From NCBI GenBank assembly GCA_036924085.1, contig JAVGWX010000013.1, positions 50,994,965 through 51,058,964 of the forward strand: a DNA stretch of 64,000 bases. Direction: 5' to 3'. Position numbers and translations under genes: made by a program. This stretch comes from Ariolimax columbianus (taxonomy: Eukaryota > Mollusca > Gastropoda > Stylommatophora > Arionidae). Shown piece after piece: positions 54,095 through 63,987 of this stretch. The notes under the pieces are model-generated. The model was not told the origin of the DNA. It worked only from the letters and a program-made list of their open reading frames with translations, and ran no database searches. Every line of letters starts with the position of its first letter. Positions within the stretch are counted from its first letter, which is position 1.

Positions 54095-54564
54095 GAAACA
54101 TTGTCACTTTTTACAATCGACAAAAAGATTTGAAATGTAAATTTGAAAAAAAAATGTTTCCTATCAACCAGAATTCGGTTAGACCGGAAACATTAAACAT
54201 AGAGAGCTCATAGCGAGAGAAAGCGTTTAGTTTGCTAAGATGCTTGGATGCTCTAGAACCGACTATAAGACAGACTTTCATGGGCAGTTCTGTTTTCATA
54301 AAGAGAAGAACAAACTTCAGGAACAATCTTCTTCTTCTTATCGTTTCTGATAATGTTTGGGACTTTCAGCTTCAGGTTATGAAGACGTTTATTGACCGGG
54401 TCCTAATATGTGCTACTGACAAAAGGAACTTTACTGATTCTGGTATTGCCACTTTCCATCTATTGCGTGCATAACCCTTGGTTATATATCCATTGTATTT
54501 GTGTAGCACTGTTGTCTTTGTGATACTATCTGGTGCTTGACGTGTCATGTGGTCGAATCAATTG
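54095..54564. other. Unassigned sequence
   Basis: Nothing recognised. Confidence 0.4.
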
Positions 54565-54905
54565 GTTTGCTGTCTGTTGATGAGGAAGAGCAGCAAAGAT
54601 GGCGCCATAACACGCCACGGATCTACAGTGCTCTTCTGTTTTAGTTCATTATAGATGCCGCCAGACCATGGATTTGCTGGGAGTTCACACTAGTCGACGA
54701 CTTACACTTGTGTTCATGGAAACGTTGTTTTCCATTTGGACTGGTTCATTCGTTCGTTTTGTGTGTTTTCTTCCGTCCGGTTGTCCTTGAATGAACATCG
54801 GCTATCTGAATAGCACTACGCTTAATTCACACGGCTGAACTTCACGAGATTAGCGCCTTCGCCCTTAGCTGAAGACAGTGTCGGCTTTGATGTATAAAAT
54901 TTAGA
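54565..54905 (-). repeat. Dispersed repeat R-H, copy 3
   Basis: The minus strand has GCGCTAATCTCGTGAAGTTC, AAGCGTAGTGCTATTCAG, ATAGCCGATG, AAGTCGTCGACTAGTGTGAA and GGCGCCATCTTTGCTGCTC, matching the plus-strand copies at 13660 and 17385. Confidence 0.72.
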
Positions 54906-55154
54906 CACAACTATAATGAACTGCCACTTGGAGAGAGATGGGCTCTGTCAGGTGTGTTGCCGTCCAGGACACACCTTTGTTGTATGGCGGGAGCTAGTAC
55001 TGCAAACTGTAATAACGGTGCCTCAACGACCTTATAGATTATGGGACTGATGATTATAATGATGATGATGAGGTCTAGCCCTGGTATTGTACCTACTTGT
55101 CTCCTCTTATCTTCGTTTCTCATTAAATCCATTTCTCCTATTCAAACTATTCGT

Positions 55155-55315
55155 CGCAGGCATTTAATCTCTGTTTGTTACGATGTTTCTTTTATCTTTG
55201 TTGTTACGATGTTTCTTTTATCTATGCTGTTACGATGTTTCTGTTATCTCTGTTTGTTACGATGTTTCTTTTCTTTCTGTTGTTACGATGTTTCTATTAT
55301 CTCTGTTTGTTGAAG
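55155..55315. repeat. Minisatellite, about 33 bp x 5
   Basis: Units of TGTTACGATGTTTCTTTTAT plus CTCTGTT-like sequence. A lone GTTGTTACGATG also occurs at 56852 in LINE-C sequence, so the array may have started from LINE-C. Confidence 0.85.
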
Positions 55316-55459
55316 TATAATTCTGGTGTTTATAGCACAATGTGGGTAGAGATATCATGTTGTATAGCGTTCTTCTCTATTCATTGTCCCGTGCTTCTTA
55401 TTTCTTTCTTTCTTTTCGTTTATCCTGTTATTCCCTTCAGCGTCAGGTTATGAGGAAAT

Positions 55460-57389
55460 CTCTAGTCTGTGTGCTTTATGCCCAGTAACATTGACCGCCT
55501 CAAATATTTATGTCACTTTTTTCGTGATTTGCCTTTCGCTTTCAATCCGTTGTATCTTCTTCTTCTTCTTCTTCTGCGTACACAGTCAGACAGTAACCAT
55601 TATTTTTTCGAAAAAAGCGGCGGTCATCCTGAGACTCTCGCCACTACCATAGAGCTTGTCTTGCAGTTCCACTGGCAATGGCCACATCTGCTCTCTCTGA
55701 TCCTCGTATGTCGGGCAGTTCTGCAGCAGATGTTCAGTGGTCATTTTACCAGTACCGCACGGGCATTCGTCGGTACACCCTATCTTCAATTTGTTGAAGA
55801 GGTGGTACCTCAGTCTGTTGTGGCCAGTGCGAAGTCTGAAGACAACGACCTGCTCTCTTCGGTTCAACTGGTAATAGGCATCGTTTTTGGTGTAACCAGT
55901 ATGTTCGGTTTCCCATTTGGACATGTACCTGGCTTTGATAAGCCGTTTTGACTCTTCGTACGTCATACTGGTATCTATTTGTGGTAGCCTTGCACCTTCT
56001 TTTGCCAGTCTGTCTGCCTCCTCGTTGCCTTGGATGTTGCAGTGTGACGGAACCCACTGTACCACTACCCTTTTTGGTGCGGACTGTTGGCACAGTTTGC
56101 AGAGTGCTGCTCTTAAGTCATTAAGCTCAGTGTTTTTCTGGCTTTTTAGCGCTGTGACTACTTCGAGAGCATCTGTCAGCAGGACTATATGGCTCTCATT
56201 TTCACTGTGTGTTGCCATTTCTTCCACTGCCGCCCTCAGTGCCTCTGCCTCTGCTCTGAAATTGCTCGTGTACTTACCAGTAGCGAATGACAGTGTTATT
56301 TTTCTGCCATTTGGTAGGTTCAGGAATGCTCCTGCCCCTCCGTTCTGTGTAGTGTTTGTTACAGAACCGTCGGTGTATGCATGGGTCCAGTCCATGCTTG
56401 GGTAGCTTTTCGTTATGAAGCTTAGGGTAGTGTCTCTCCTTTCTTTTTCGGTCTGGCAGTTTTTGTTTGCAATACCTGGTATATTTTCTACCACCTCTGG
56501 AAATATATCCTGCCTCCAAGTAGGTTTTCGTACAGTATTGATGGGTTTTCGTGTTGTTAGTGCGTTTATGGGATCTTCGTGCATCTTTGCTTTGGCTATT
56601 TCTGCAAAGTTTCTCCGCTTTAGTTTCCCAGTTCCCAGATTGTTTAGCCTCTGGTACATTAATCCGTTGTATCTAAATAGCATTGTTTGTTGGAGGTTGC
56701 TATTGGTGGTGGGCTTGTTACGTAGACATTTTAGTTGTTGTCGTTTGATGTAGTCGAATACTGGTGTTGTTCCCACCAGTACCCTGACGTTATCGATTCT
56801 GATCATCTCTCCTTGTTACGCCAAATATGTTTCGCAAGCATTTCATTTTCGTTGTTACGATGTATCATTTTTCATTTGGTGTTTTGACATTGATATCAGT
56901 GTCTGAGCAAAAATTGTATAACGCTATTTTGACAGTTAATGTCACGTGCTTTCAGTTGAGTATTGAAGTTAATTGTCCAATGATCTGATGTGCCTGATTG
57001 CATCTTTGTTGAAACTCCGCTGTAATGTTTCCGCCTGCTGATATCGTGCTCGCTAAGTATGTGAAATCTTTCAGCTGTTTGATTTGCTATTTATCAATGA
57101 AGATATTGATGTTTCCGGCTATTCTAAATATTTTCCTGACCTCAGTTTTTGCTACATTGATTTTCATGCTGTATTCTTTCCATGTTGTATTTAGTTTATC
57201 AATATGTTTGTTGCAATTGTAGTTCTGAAGTTACTATGACTGCTTGATAGTCAGCAAAAATAAGTTCATTTAAAAGTTCACCAATGTTGCTACCTTTATT
57301 TGCGTTGGCTGTTTTACAAATGTGGTCTACATATGTAATGAACAAAGATGGGATATCACTCATCCTTGTCGTACTCCTGATTTGATATA
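55460..57389 (-). pseudogene. LINE-C ORF2 (host of nested LINE-A)
   Basis: Minus-strand frames give ITYVDHICKTANANKGSNIG and ELLNELIFADYQAVIV (57360-57240; the usual FADD is FADY), LNTTWKEYSMKINVAKTEVR, INIFIDKQQIKQLKDFTYLA and STISAG (57200-57040). Then come TTKMKCLRNIFGVTRRD-like sequence (about 56850), IRIDNVRVLVGTTPVFDYIK and RQQLKCL (56803-56720), and, after the nested element, RYNGLKAKGKSRKKxHKYLR (about 55555-55495). This is reverse transcriptase and C-terminus of an animal LINE (RxxRLEVLRRIxGVTRRDRIRN, RYNGxKARGRPRKRWIDxI). Stops show it is dead. Confidence 0.78.
55558..56660 (-). mobile_element. LINE-A, 5'-truncated, nested in LINE-C, perfect 14-bp TSD
   Basis: AATCCGTTGTATCT occurs at 55544-55557 and 56661-56674 and the element fills the space exactly. 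Its 3' side is (TTC)n on the plus strand, which is the (GAA)n tail. The RNase H is intact: WTHAYTDGSVTNTTQNGGAG, NFRAEAEALRAAVEEM, IVLLTDALEVVTALKSQK and WVPSHCNIQGNEEADRLAKE carry the four catalytic acids. A distal domain with FRLRTGHNRLRYHLFNKLKI and a CPCGTGKMTTEHLLQNCPTY Cys/His cluster follows. The frame runs from LINE-C sequence (56806) into LINE-A, giving a fortuitous 406-codon chimera ending at 55586. Confidence 0.93.
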
Positions 57390-57410
57390 CTTCTTCTTCA
57401 TCGTACGCAT

Positions 57411-58499
57411 TCAGACAGTAACCATTATTTTTTCGAAAAAAGCAGCCGCCATCCTGAGGCTGTCGACACTGCCATAGAGCTTGTCTAGTGTTACCACTGG
57501 TGATGGCCACATCTGCTCTCTCTGATCCTCGTATGTCGGACAGTTTTGCAGCACATGCTCAGCGGTAATTTTCCCGGTACCACACGGGCATTCGTCGGTG
57601 CCACCTATCTTCAATTTGTTGAATAGGTGGTACCTGAGTCTATTGTGGCCAGTCCGAAGTCTGAAGACCACGACCTGCTCTTTTTTGTTCAACTGGTAAT
57701 AGGCATCGTTTTTGGTGTAACCAGTATGTTCGGTTTCCCATTTGGTCATGTATCTAGCTCTAATAAGCCGTTTTGACTCTTCGTATGTCATACTAGTATC
57801 TGGTTGTTGTAGTTTTGCACCTTCTTTTGCAAGTCTGTCTGCCTCCTCGTTGCCTTTGATGTTGCAGTGAGATGGAACCCACTGCACCACTACCCGTTTT
57901 GGTGCGGACTGCTGGCATAGTTGACAGAGTACTGCTCTTAAATCATTAAGTTCAGTATTTTTCTGGCTTTTCAGTGCTGTGACTACGGCCAGTGCATCTG
58001 TAAGCAGGACTGTGTGGCTTTCATTCCTTTTACCTGTCACCATTTCTTCCACTGCCGCCCTCAGTGCCTCTGCCTCCGCTCTGAAATTGCTTGTGTATTC
58101 TCCAGTAGCGAATGACAGTGTTATTTTTCTGCCATTTGGTAGGTTCAGGAATGCATCTGCCCCTCCGTACTGTGTTGTATTTGTTACGGAACCGTCGGTG
58201 TATGCATGGGTCCAGTCCATGCTTGGGTAGTTTTCCGTTATGTAGCTCAGGGTAGTATCTCTTCTTTCTTTTTCAGACTGGCAGTTTTTGTTTCTAATAC
58301 CTGGTATATTTTCTACCCCCTCTGGAAACATATGCTGCCTCCTGTTAGGTTTTCGTACAGTAGGGATGGGCTTTGGTGTTGTTAGTGCGTTCATGGGGTT
58401 TTCGTGCATCTTTGCTTTGGCTATTTCTGCAAAGTTTCTTCGCTTTAGTTTCCCACTTCCGAAATTGTTTAGTCTCTGGTGCATTGGGTGGTCAGTCAT
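57411..58499 (-). CDS. LINE-A RNase H and C-terminal segment, open 362 codons
   Basis: Continues the reverse transcriptase after a one-base frameshift. RNase H motifs WTHAYTDGSVTNTTQYGGAD, NFRAEAEALRAAVEEM, VLLTDALAVVTALKSQKNTE and HCNIKGNEEADRLAKEG are complete. The C-terminal part has TGHNRLRYHLFNKLKIGGTD and CPCGTGKITAEHVLQNCPTY. The stop is at 57411-57413, only about ten bases before the (GAA)n tail. It removes the RNA strand of the RNA/DNA hybrid in related elements. Confidence 0.8.
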   Translation of the reverse strand: MTDHPMHQRLNNFGSGKLKRRNFAEIAKAKMHENPMNALTTPKPIPTVRKPNRRQHMFPEGVENIPGIRNKNCQSEKERRDTTLSYITENYPSMDWTHAYTDGSVTNTTQYGGADAFLNLPNGRKITLSFATGEYTSNFRAEAEALRAAVEEMVTGKRNESHTVLLTDALAVVTALKSQKNTELNDLRAVLCQLCQQSAPKRVVVQWVPSHCNIKGNEEADRLAKEGAKLQQPDTSMTYEESKRLIRARYMTKWETEHTGYTKNDAYYQLNKKEQVVVFRLRTGHNRLRYHLFNKLKIGGTDECPCGTGKITAEHVLQNCPTYEDQREQMWPSPVVTLDKLYGSVDSLRMAAAFFEKIMVTV

Positions 58500-59530
58500 C
58501 TTCTGAGTTTCTCTGATTGCAGCTGGGCTCTGCAGTCTCTTCTGTCGGCCATGGATTGGAGTTTTGTAATCTTTTCAAGTTCTATAATTGGCGTTGACTT
58601 CATGCCTCCTGTTATAACTCTCATGGCTTGGTTTTGGAGTTTGCTAACTTTATCGAAGTTCGCCTTTGCTGCTGTTGTCCATGCCGCAATGCCATACTCG
58701 AGAACTGGTCTCACTCTTCCAGTGTACAGTTTCTTTAGTATACTTTCGTCTGCTACCCAGCTTGTGCCAGCAAGTTTCTTTATGATTGCCATTCTTTCTC
58801 TGGCTCTCATTCGGTTTTTCTCGATTTGACTTTTCCATGTCATGCGCCGATCAAATGTGACTCCCAGATAGCTTGGGTTGTCGTTTGGCTGTAGGTATTT
58901 GCAGTTTAGACTTAATTTGGTGTTTTGGGCTTTGATTGATAGCGAGAATATTGTACATGTGGTCTTTTCCTCGTTTATTTTGACCAGCCATGAGTTCGCC
59001 CACTCTTCCAGCGATGTTAGGACCTGCTGCATCCGATTTCTTGCTATGGTGAGATTCTTTTCAGAGATCCACATAGCCAGATCATCTGCAAACATTGATC
59101 TATGAACTCTTCTTGGTATATTCTCTGTAATGTCATTTATATACACCAGGAAGAGTGTGGGTGACAGTACTCCCCCTTGGGGTACTCCCCGCTCAATTGT
59201 CACCTTTTTGCTCATCTGCCCTTGTACTTGGGCTCTGGCCGTTCTGTTTTTGAGGTAGTGGTTGATCCACTTGTACATTTTCCCACAAACTGCACTTCTT
59301 CTTAGCTTGACTCTAAGTCCATTTTTCCAGACTTTGTCAAATGCCTTTTCCATGTCCACCCAAACCGCTACTGTGTGTTTCTGTGCCTGGTAGGCATCTT
59401 CTATTTCCTGGGCTATGAGGATGACCTGGTCCTCAGTGGATCTGTGCTGTCTAAAGCCTGCTTGCTGTGGAATTAGTATGTGTTTTTCTTCCAGATGCCA
59501 CATCAGTCTGGTGTTTATCATACGTTCCAT
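58496..59530 (-). CDS. LINE-A reverse transcriptase segment, open 344 codons
   Basis: The largest uninterrupted piece of the LINE-A polymerase. It covers fingers-palm motifs (AVWVDMEKAFDKVWKNGLRV, RGVPQGGVLSPTLFLVYIND, SMFADDLAMW), the thumb (SLEEWANSWLVKINEEKTTC, SYLGVTFDRRMTW) and the linker (YTGRVRPVLEYGIAAWTTAA). Known function in the family: target-primed reverse transcription of the element's own RNA. As a separate protein it is not expected to exist; the ATG at 59530 is only the first in the frame after an upstream frameshift. Confidence 0.8.
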   Translation of the reverse strand: MERMINTRLMWHLEEKHILIPQQAGFRQHRSTEDQVILIAQEIEDAYQAQKHTVAVWVDMEKAFDKVWKNGLRVKLRRSAVCGKMYKWINHYLKNRTARAQVQGQMSKKVTIERGVPQGGVLSPTLFLVYINDITENIPRRVHRSMFADDLAMWISEKNLTIARNRMQQVLTSLEEWANSWLVKINEEKTTCTIFSLSIKAQNTKLSLNCKYLQPNDNPSYLGVTFDRRMTWKSQIEKNRMRARERMAIIKKLAGTSWVADESILKKLYTGRVRPVLEYGIAAWTTAAKANFDKVSKLQNQAMRVITGGMKSTPIIELEKITKLQSMADRRDCRAQLQSEKLRR

Positions 59531-61046
59531 CAGTTTGCCGACACAGCTCAGTAGGCTGATAGGCCTGTATCCATTTGGATCTGTTTTGTCTTTTCCTTTC
59601 TTTGGTACTGGTACAAGTACTGCGTCTTTCCATGCCTGGGGTACAATACCCCTTTTCCAGCTTTGGTTCAGGACTGAAAGTAACTGACAGTTTCCTCTTT
59701 GCTGTTTGGCCCAGACCCATCAGCATTTCGTTTGTTATCCCGTCTTTTCCGGGAGATTTCCTTTTCTTTAATGTTCTCATAGCCTCTTCCATTTCGCTCA
59801 TTGTTAGTTTTGCCATCATATGCTCTTCTGGTGCCATATTGATGTTGTCGTGCCCCTTTTGCTCTTCATTAATGTCCGTATGCCTATCTTCAGGGACATC
59901 TGTGTGGTTCGCTTTGGCATAGTGTTCGACAAAAGCGTTTGCGGCTTTTTTTCCAGTGAGCAAGTTTTCACCCTGCTTGATGGTAATTTGTTTGTTTGAC
60001 GGAGTTTCGTCATTCATGGCTCTGACTAACTTCCAGAGTTTGTTCCCTTCTTTGTCTAAGTTGAGACTTTATGTTTTGTTTTTCCAGCTTTCTCTTGCTG
60101 TTTGGTTTAGAGTGTATTTGTATTTCGCCGTGGCGGCTTTGAGGGCGATATTTGCCTCTATTGATTGTTCTCGCCCTGCCATGTTCCTAGCATTTGTGAC
60201 TGTGTCTTCCGCTTTCTGCAAATCATCATTCCAATAGGGCTTATAATTTTTCCTTGCCCCTCCTGGGATGGTTTCAGTGGCAGCTTGCATTATTGATTTG
60301 CTTAGGCTTTCCACCGTGGGCTTCATTTCCGTGTGTTGATGGTTTCACACAGCCCATCTGTCAGGATTGCAAATCTGTCCCAGTCGGCTCGTTTGTAATT
60401 CCAACGTGGGAGCGGTTTTGTTTCCTGTGGGCCTACTTCCATATCGATTTCTAGCCTAATTGGCCTGTGGTCGCTACCTGCCAATTGGTTTAGCACCTGG
60501 CGGTCTATTTTATGGTGAATGTCCATTGTGGAGAAGGCCAAATCTGGAGTCGAGGTAGTATGCCATGTTCTAGAATAGAAGCTAGGGCTATCCTCCGGCT
60601 TATTGATTAGATGGAGATTTGTGTCTATCTCCCAATCTTGCACTTCGTCACCTCTGCTGTCTGTGTCCGAGTATCCCCATCTCTCCGAGTGGCTGTTGAA
60701 GTCTCCAACTACTATGGAGTTGGAGTCTTTTACTTCCATACTCGAGAGCGATAGGTCTTTATTTGGTGGTCCGTACAGGTTGAAGATGCGGATCTTCGTC
60801 TCTTGAACCATTATGTCAACTCCTATAATTTCTGATTGTGCGGTGTGATTGACAGCTACCGCGCTACTCGGTATGCAGTTACGGGTCAGTATTAGAACCC
60901 CTACCTTTGTGACCTTCTCTGTCCAGGCGGAAGGCCTGGTATCCTCTGATTGAAAATGTATGGTTGCTGTTGAGGTGCGTTTCTTGGATACATGCCACGT
61001 CAATCTTACCATCGAGGGACTCCGCAGGATGAGCACCATACGTTTT

Positions 61047-61587
61047 TGTGATAAGTTGTACTGTCATCATACTGCGATTTACGTTGCACTGTTTCGTTAA
61101 GCCTGTGGCCCTGTGCATCCGATTTCAACAGGCGTTTCTGTAGGGATGCCCTCCTTAGCCTTTGGCTGTCCCCAGCCTATATGAAAGGCAGCAGTTGTTT
61201 GTGATCAGAGTTGTCTCTCGTATGGAAGTTGTCTTACAGGACTAACGAGTCTTCACTACTCGTGTCTATAGGGTGCGGTGATGATATATGAGATATGATA
61301 TATGATATGGACTATGTACTGGTTTGTAATAACCCGGAAGAGAGGCAGTCTAGTGTGTCTGTATCCCAGGATCGTCACGTCCTGCCAGAACGTAGCATTT
61401 GCATGTGAGTGGGGTATCTCTTTGCTCCCTTTATTTTCTCGGCTTCTCTGCAGTGATGGTACGCCTAGCATTCCCCGCCACATGGGAGGTTGACACAATA
61501 GGGCAGATGTGCAATGTCCGCTAGTCTGCATCTCTTCTGCGTCCATTGGTATGGCTGATAGCATACAGAGGTAGAGATCGAGGTTTG
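61047..61587 (-). repeat. rDNA-unit SINE-like repeat, dispersed third copy
   Basis: Matches 41815-42345 and 45597-46125 over most of its length (TTTACGTTGCACTGTTT, CATCCGATTTCAACAGGCGT, TTGGCTGTCCCCAGCC, AGGATCGTCACGTCCTGCCA, GATGGTACGCCTAGCATTCC). It contains an ATATGATATATGATATGG micro-expansion at 61287-61310. It sits exactly between two oppositely oriented LINE-A copies. Confidence 0.88.
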
Positions 61588-63485
61588 TGGGAAAATGTAC
61601 AAGTGGATCAACCACTACCTCAAAAACAGAACGGCCAGAGCCCAAGTACAAGGGCAGATGAGCAAAAAGGTGACACTTAAGCAGGGAGTACCCCAAGGGG
61701 GAGTACTGTCACCCACACTCTTCCTGGTGTATATAAATGACATTACAGAGAATATACCAAGAAGAGTTCATAGCTCAATGTTTGCAGACGATCTGGCTAT
61801 GTGGATCTCTGAAAAGAATCTCACCATAGCAAGAAATCGGATGCAGCAGGTCCTAACATCGCTGGAAGAGTGGGCGAACTCATGGTTGGTCAAAATAAAC
61901 GAGGAAAAGACCACATGTACAATATTCTCGCTTTCAATCAAACACCAAAACACCAAATTAAGTCTAAACGGCAAATACCTACAGCCAAACGACAACCCAA
62001 GCTATCTGGGAGTCACATTTGATCGGCGCATGACATGGAAAAGACAGCGAGAGAAACCGAATGAGAGCCAGAGAAAGAATGGCAATCATGAGGAAACTTG
62101 CTGGCACAAGCTGGGGAGCAGACGAAGGTATACTAAAGAAACTGTACACTGGAAGAGTGAGACCAGTTCTTGAGTATGGCATTGCGGCATGGACAACAGC
62201 AGCAAAGGCGAACTTCGATAAAGTTAGCAAACTCCAAAACCAAGCCATGAGAGTTATAACAGGAGGCATGAAGTCAACGCCAATTACAGAACTTGAAAAG
62301 ATTACAAAACTCCAATCCATGGCCGACAGAAGAGACTGCAGAGCCCAGCTGCAATCAGAGAAACTTAGAAGACTGACTGACCACCCAATGCACCAGAGAA
62401 TAAACAATTTCGGAAGTGGGAAACTAAAGCGAAGAAACTTTGCAGAAATAGCCAAAGCAAAGTTGCACGAAGCCCCTATGAACGCACTAACCACACCAAA
62501 GCCCATCCCTACTGTACGAAAACCTGCCTGGAGGTAGCATATATTTCCAGAGGTGGTAGAAAATGTACCAGGTATTAGAAACAAAAACTGCCAGTCTGAA
62601 AAAGAAAGAAGAGATACTACCCTGAGTTACATAACGGAAAACTACCCAAGCATGGACTGGACCCATGCATACACCGACGGTTCCATAACAAATACAACAC
62701 AGTACTGAGGGGCAAGAGCATTCCTGAGCTTACCAAATGGACGAAAAATAACACTGTCATTCGCTACTGGAAAATACACAAGCAATTTCAGAGCGGAGGC
62801 AGAGACACTGAGAGCGGCAGTGGAAGAAATGGTGACAGGTAAAAAGAATGAAAGCCACACAGTCCTGCTTACAGATGCTCTGGCCGTAGCCACAGCACTA
62901 AAAAGCCAGAAAAATACTGAACTGAATGATTTAAGAGCAGTACTCTGTCAACTATGCCAGCAGGCCGCACCGAAAAGGATAGTGGTGCAGTGGGTCCCAT
63001 CTCACTGCAACATCAAAGGCAACGAGGAGGCAGACAGACTGGCAAAAGAAGGTGCAAAACTACCACAACCCGATACTAGTATGACATACGAAGAGTCAAA
63101 ACGGCTTATTAGAGCTAGATACATGACCAAATGGGAAACCGAACATACTGGTTACACCAAAAACGATGCCTATTACCAGTTGAACAGAAGAGAGCAGGTC
63201 GTGGTCTTCAGACTTCGCACTGGCCACAATAGTCTCAGGTACCACCTATTCAACAAATTGAAGATAGGTGGCACCGACGAATGTCCGTGTGGTACCGGGA
63301 AAATGACCGCTGAACATTTGCTGCAAAACTGCCCGACATACGAGGATCATAGAGAGCAGATGTGGCCATCACCAGTGGCAACACTAGACAAGCTCTATGT
63401 CAGTGTCGACAGCCTCAGGATGACCGCTGCTTTTTTCGAAAAAATAATGGTTACTGTCTGACTGCGTACGAAGAAGAAGAAGAAG
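61588..63485 (+). mobile_element. LINE-A, 5'-truncated, inverted relative to its neighbour
   Basis: Starts at GTTTGTGGGAAAATGTACAA inside the reverse transcriptase, matching the minus copy at about 59290. It has GVPQGGVLSPTLFLVYINDI, FADD (61781-61792), thumb, RNase H (TDGS at about 62674) and the C-terminal Cys cluster, stops at 63459-63461, and ends TGCGTACGAAGAAGAAGAAG. It is disabled by a two-base deletion near 62045, a TAG at about 62536 (CAG in the sister copy) and a TGA at about 62706. Very similar to the minus copy. Confidence 0.92.
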
Positions 63486-63488
63486 AAT

Positions 63489-63770
63489 TTCGGTGTCACC
63501 TTTGCCATCTGCTGAGATTAAATTGCATAGGGACATGACATTTGTTACCTGTTAAACTTGTTGGTTTTGCAATAATATTTTGTTTCTATTTCTTTTCCTG
63601 CAATTGTCATAACTTCGTTTTTTTCTGTGTTGCTTTTGACACTGTAATCCCTACATAACTTCTTAAGATTGTTCGTCAGTTCATGCAGTTGTTTTCCTGA
63701 GGCTGATATTAGTGTTTGTTCATCAAAAAAGAAAAGTTAAGTGACAGCTCACTTATATTTCGTCTGTTCA
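63489..63770 (-). pseudogene. LINE reverse transcriptase fragment
   Basis: Minus strand: DEQTLISASGKQLHELTNNL, KKLCRDYSVKSNTEKNEVMT and IAGKEIETKYYCKTNKFNR (about 63728-63550), the segment just after the FADD site of LINE-type reverse transcriptases (FADDxxLISxSxxxLQxxLxxLxxxCxxxxLxVNxxKTKVM). The clade is unclear, and it differs from LINE-C. Confidence 0.62.
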
Positions 63771-63779
63771 TATGATAAA

Positions 63780-63987
63780 CAGTAAAAGTTACCTTGGATC
63801 AGTGGCAAGACTATTGGTCGAGACGACTGAAGGTAACTCGGGAAGCATGCACTCTGGCCCCACCTCCCGTGACACCCGGGGTCGCTTGAAAATGCGGGAT
63901 TCGATCGAAACCATCGTTTCCGTTCATCACTGCGAGAAACGAAGGTCTTAACCTCTTGACTACAGCGACTCCAACTCCAACACATGG
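63780..63987 (-). mobile_element. SINE-6, tRNA-like
   Basis: On the minus strand from about 63985, GGAGTCGCTGTAGTCAAGAG and a B-box-like GGTTTCGATCGAATCCCGCA form a tRNA-like head, followed by GTGTCACGGGAGGTGGGG and AGTCGTCTCGACCAATAG. 17220-17300 has related sequence (GGTCAGTGGCAAGATATTTA, ACGACTGAAG). TSDs not identified. Confidence 0.55.

Larger units (their letters stand above)
57390..61046 (-). mobile_element. LINE-A, longest copy: endonuclease, RT, RNase H
   Basis: Minus-strand order: endonuclease (about 61046-60323) with IDVACIQETHLNSNHTFSIR, RIFNLYGPPN, IVVGDFNSHSERWGYSD (about 60715), STPDLAFST and GSDHRPIRLEI (about 60480). Linker, then reverse transcriptase (60017-58496) with RKSPGKDGITNEML, GFRQHRSTEDQ, VDMEKAFDKVW, GVPQGGVLSPTLFLVYINDI and FADD (59081-59092). 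RNase H and Cys-rich C-terminus follow (58499-57411). Architecture matches the I/Jockey superfamily with RNase H (I, Nimb-like). Frameshifts near 60.9, 60.32, 60.05, 59.7 and 58.50 kb make it inactive. At 58496 it has one base fewer than the plus copy. The N-terminus of the endonuclease and ORF1 are missing. Confidence 0.92.

Noticed and set aside
55586..56806. 406-codon protein as a host RNase H gene
   Set aside because: The TSD at 55544 and 56661 shows that it is a LINE-A insertion reading in from LINE-C sequence. All domains are retrotransposon domains.
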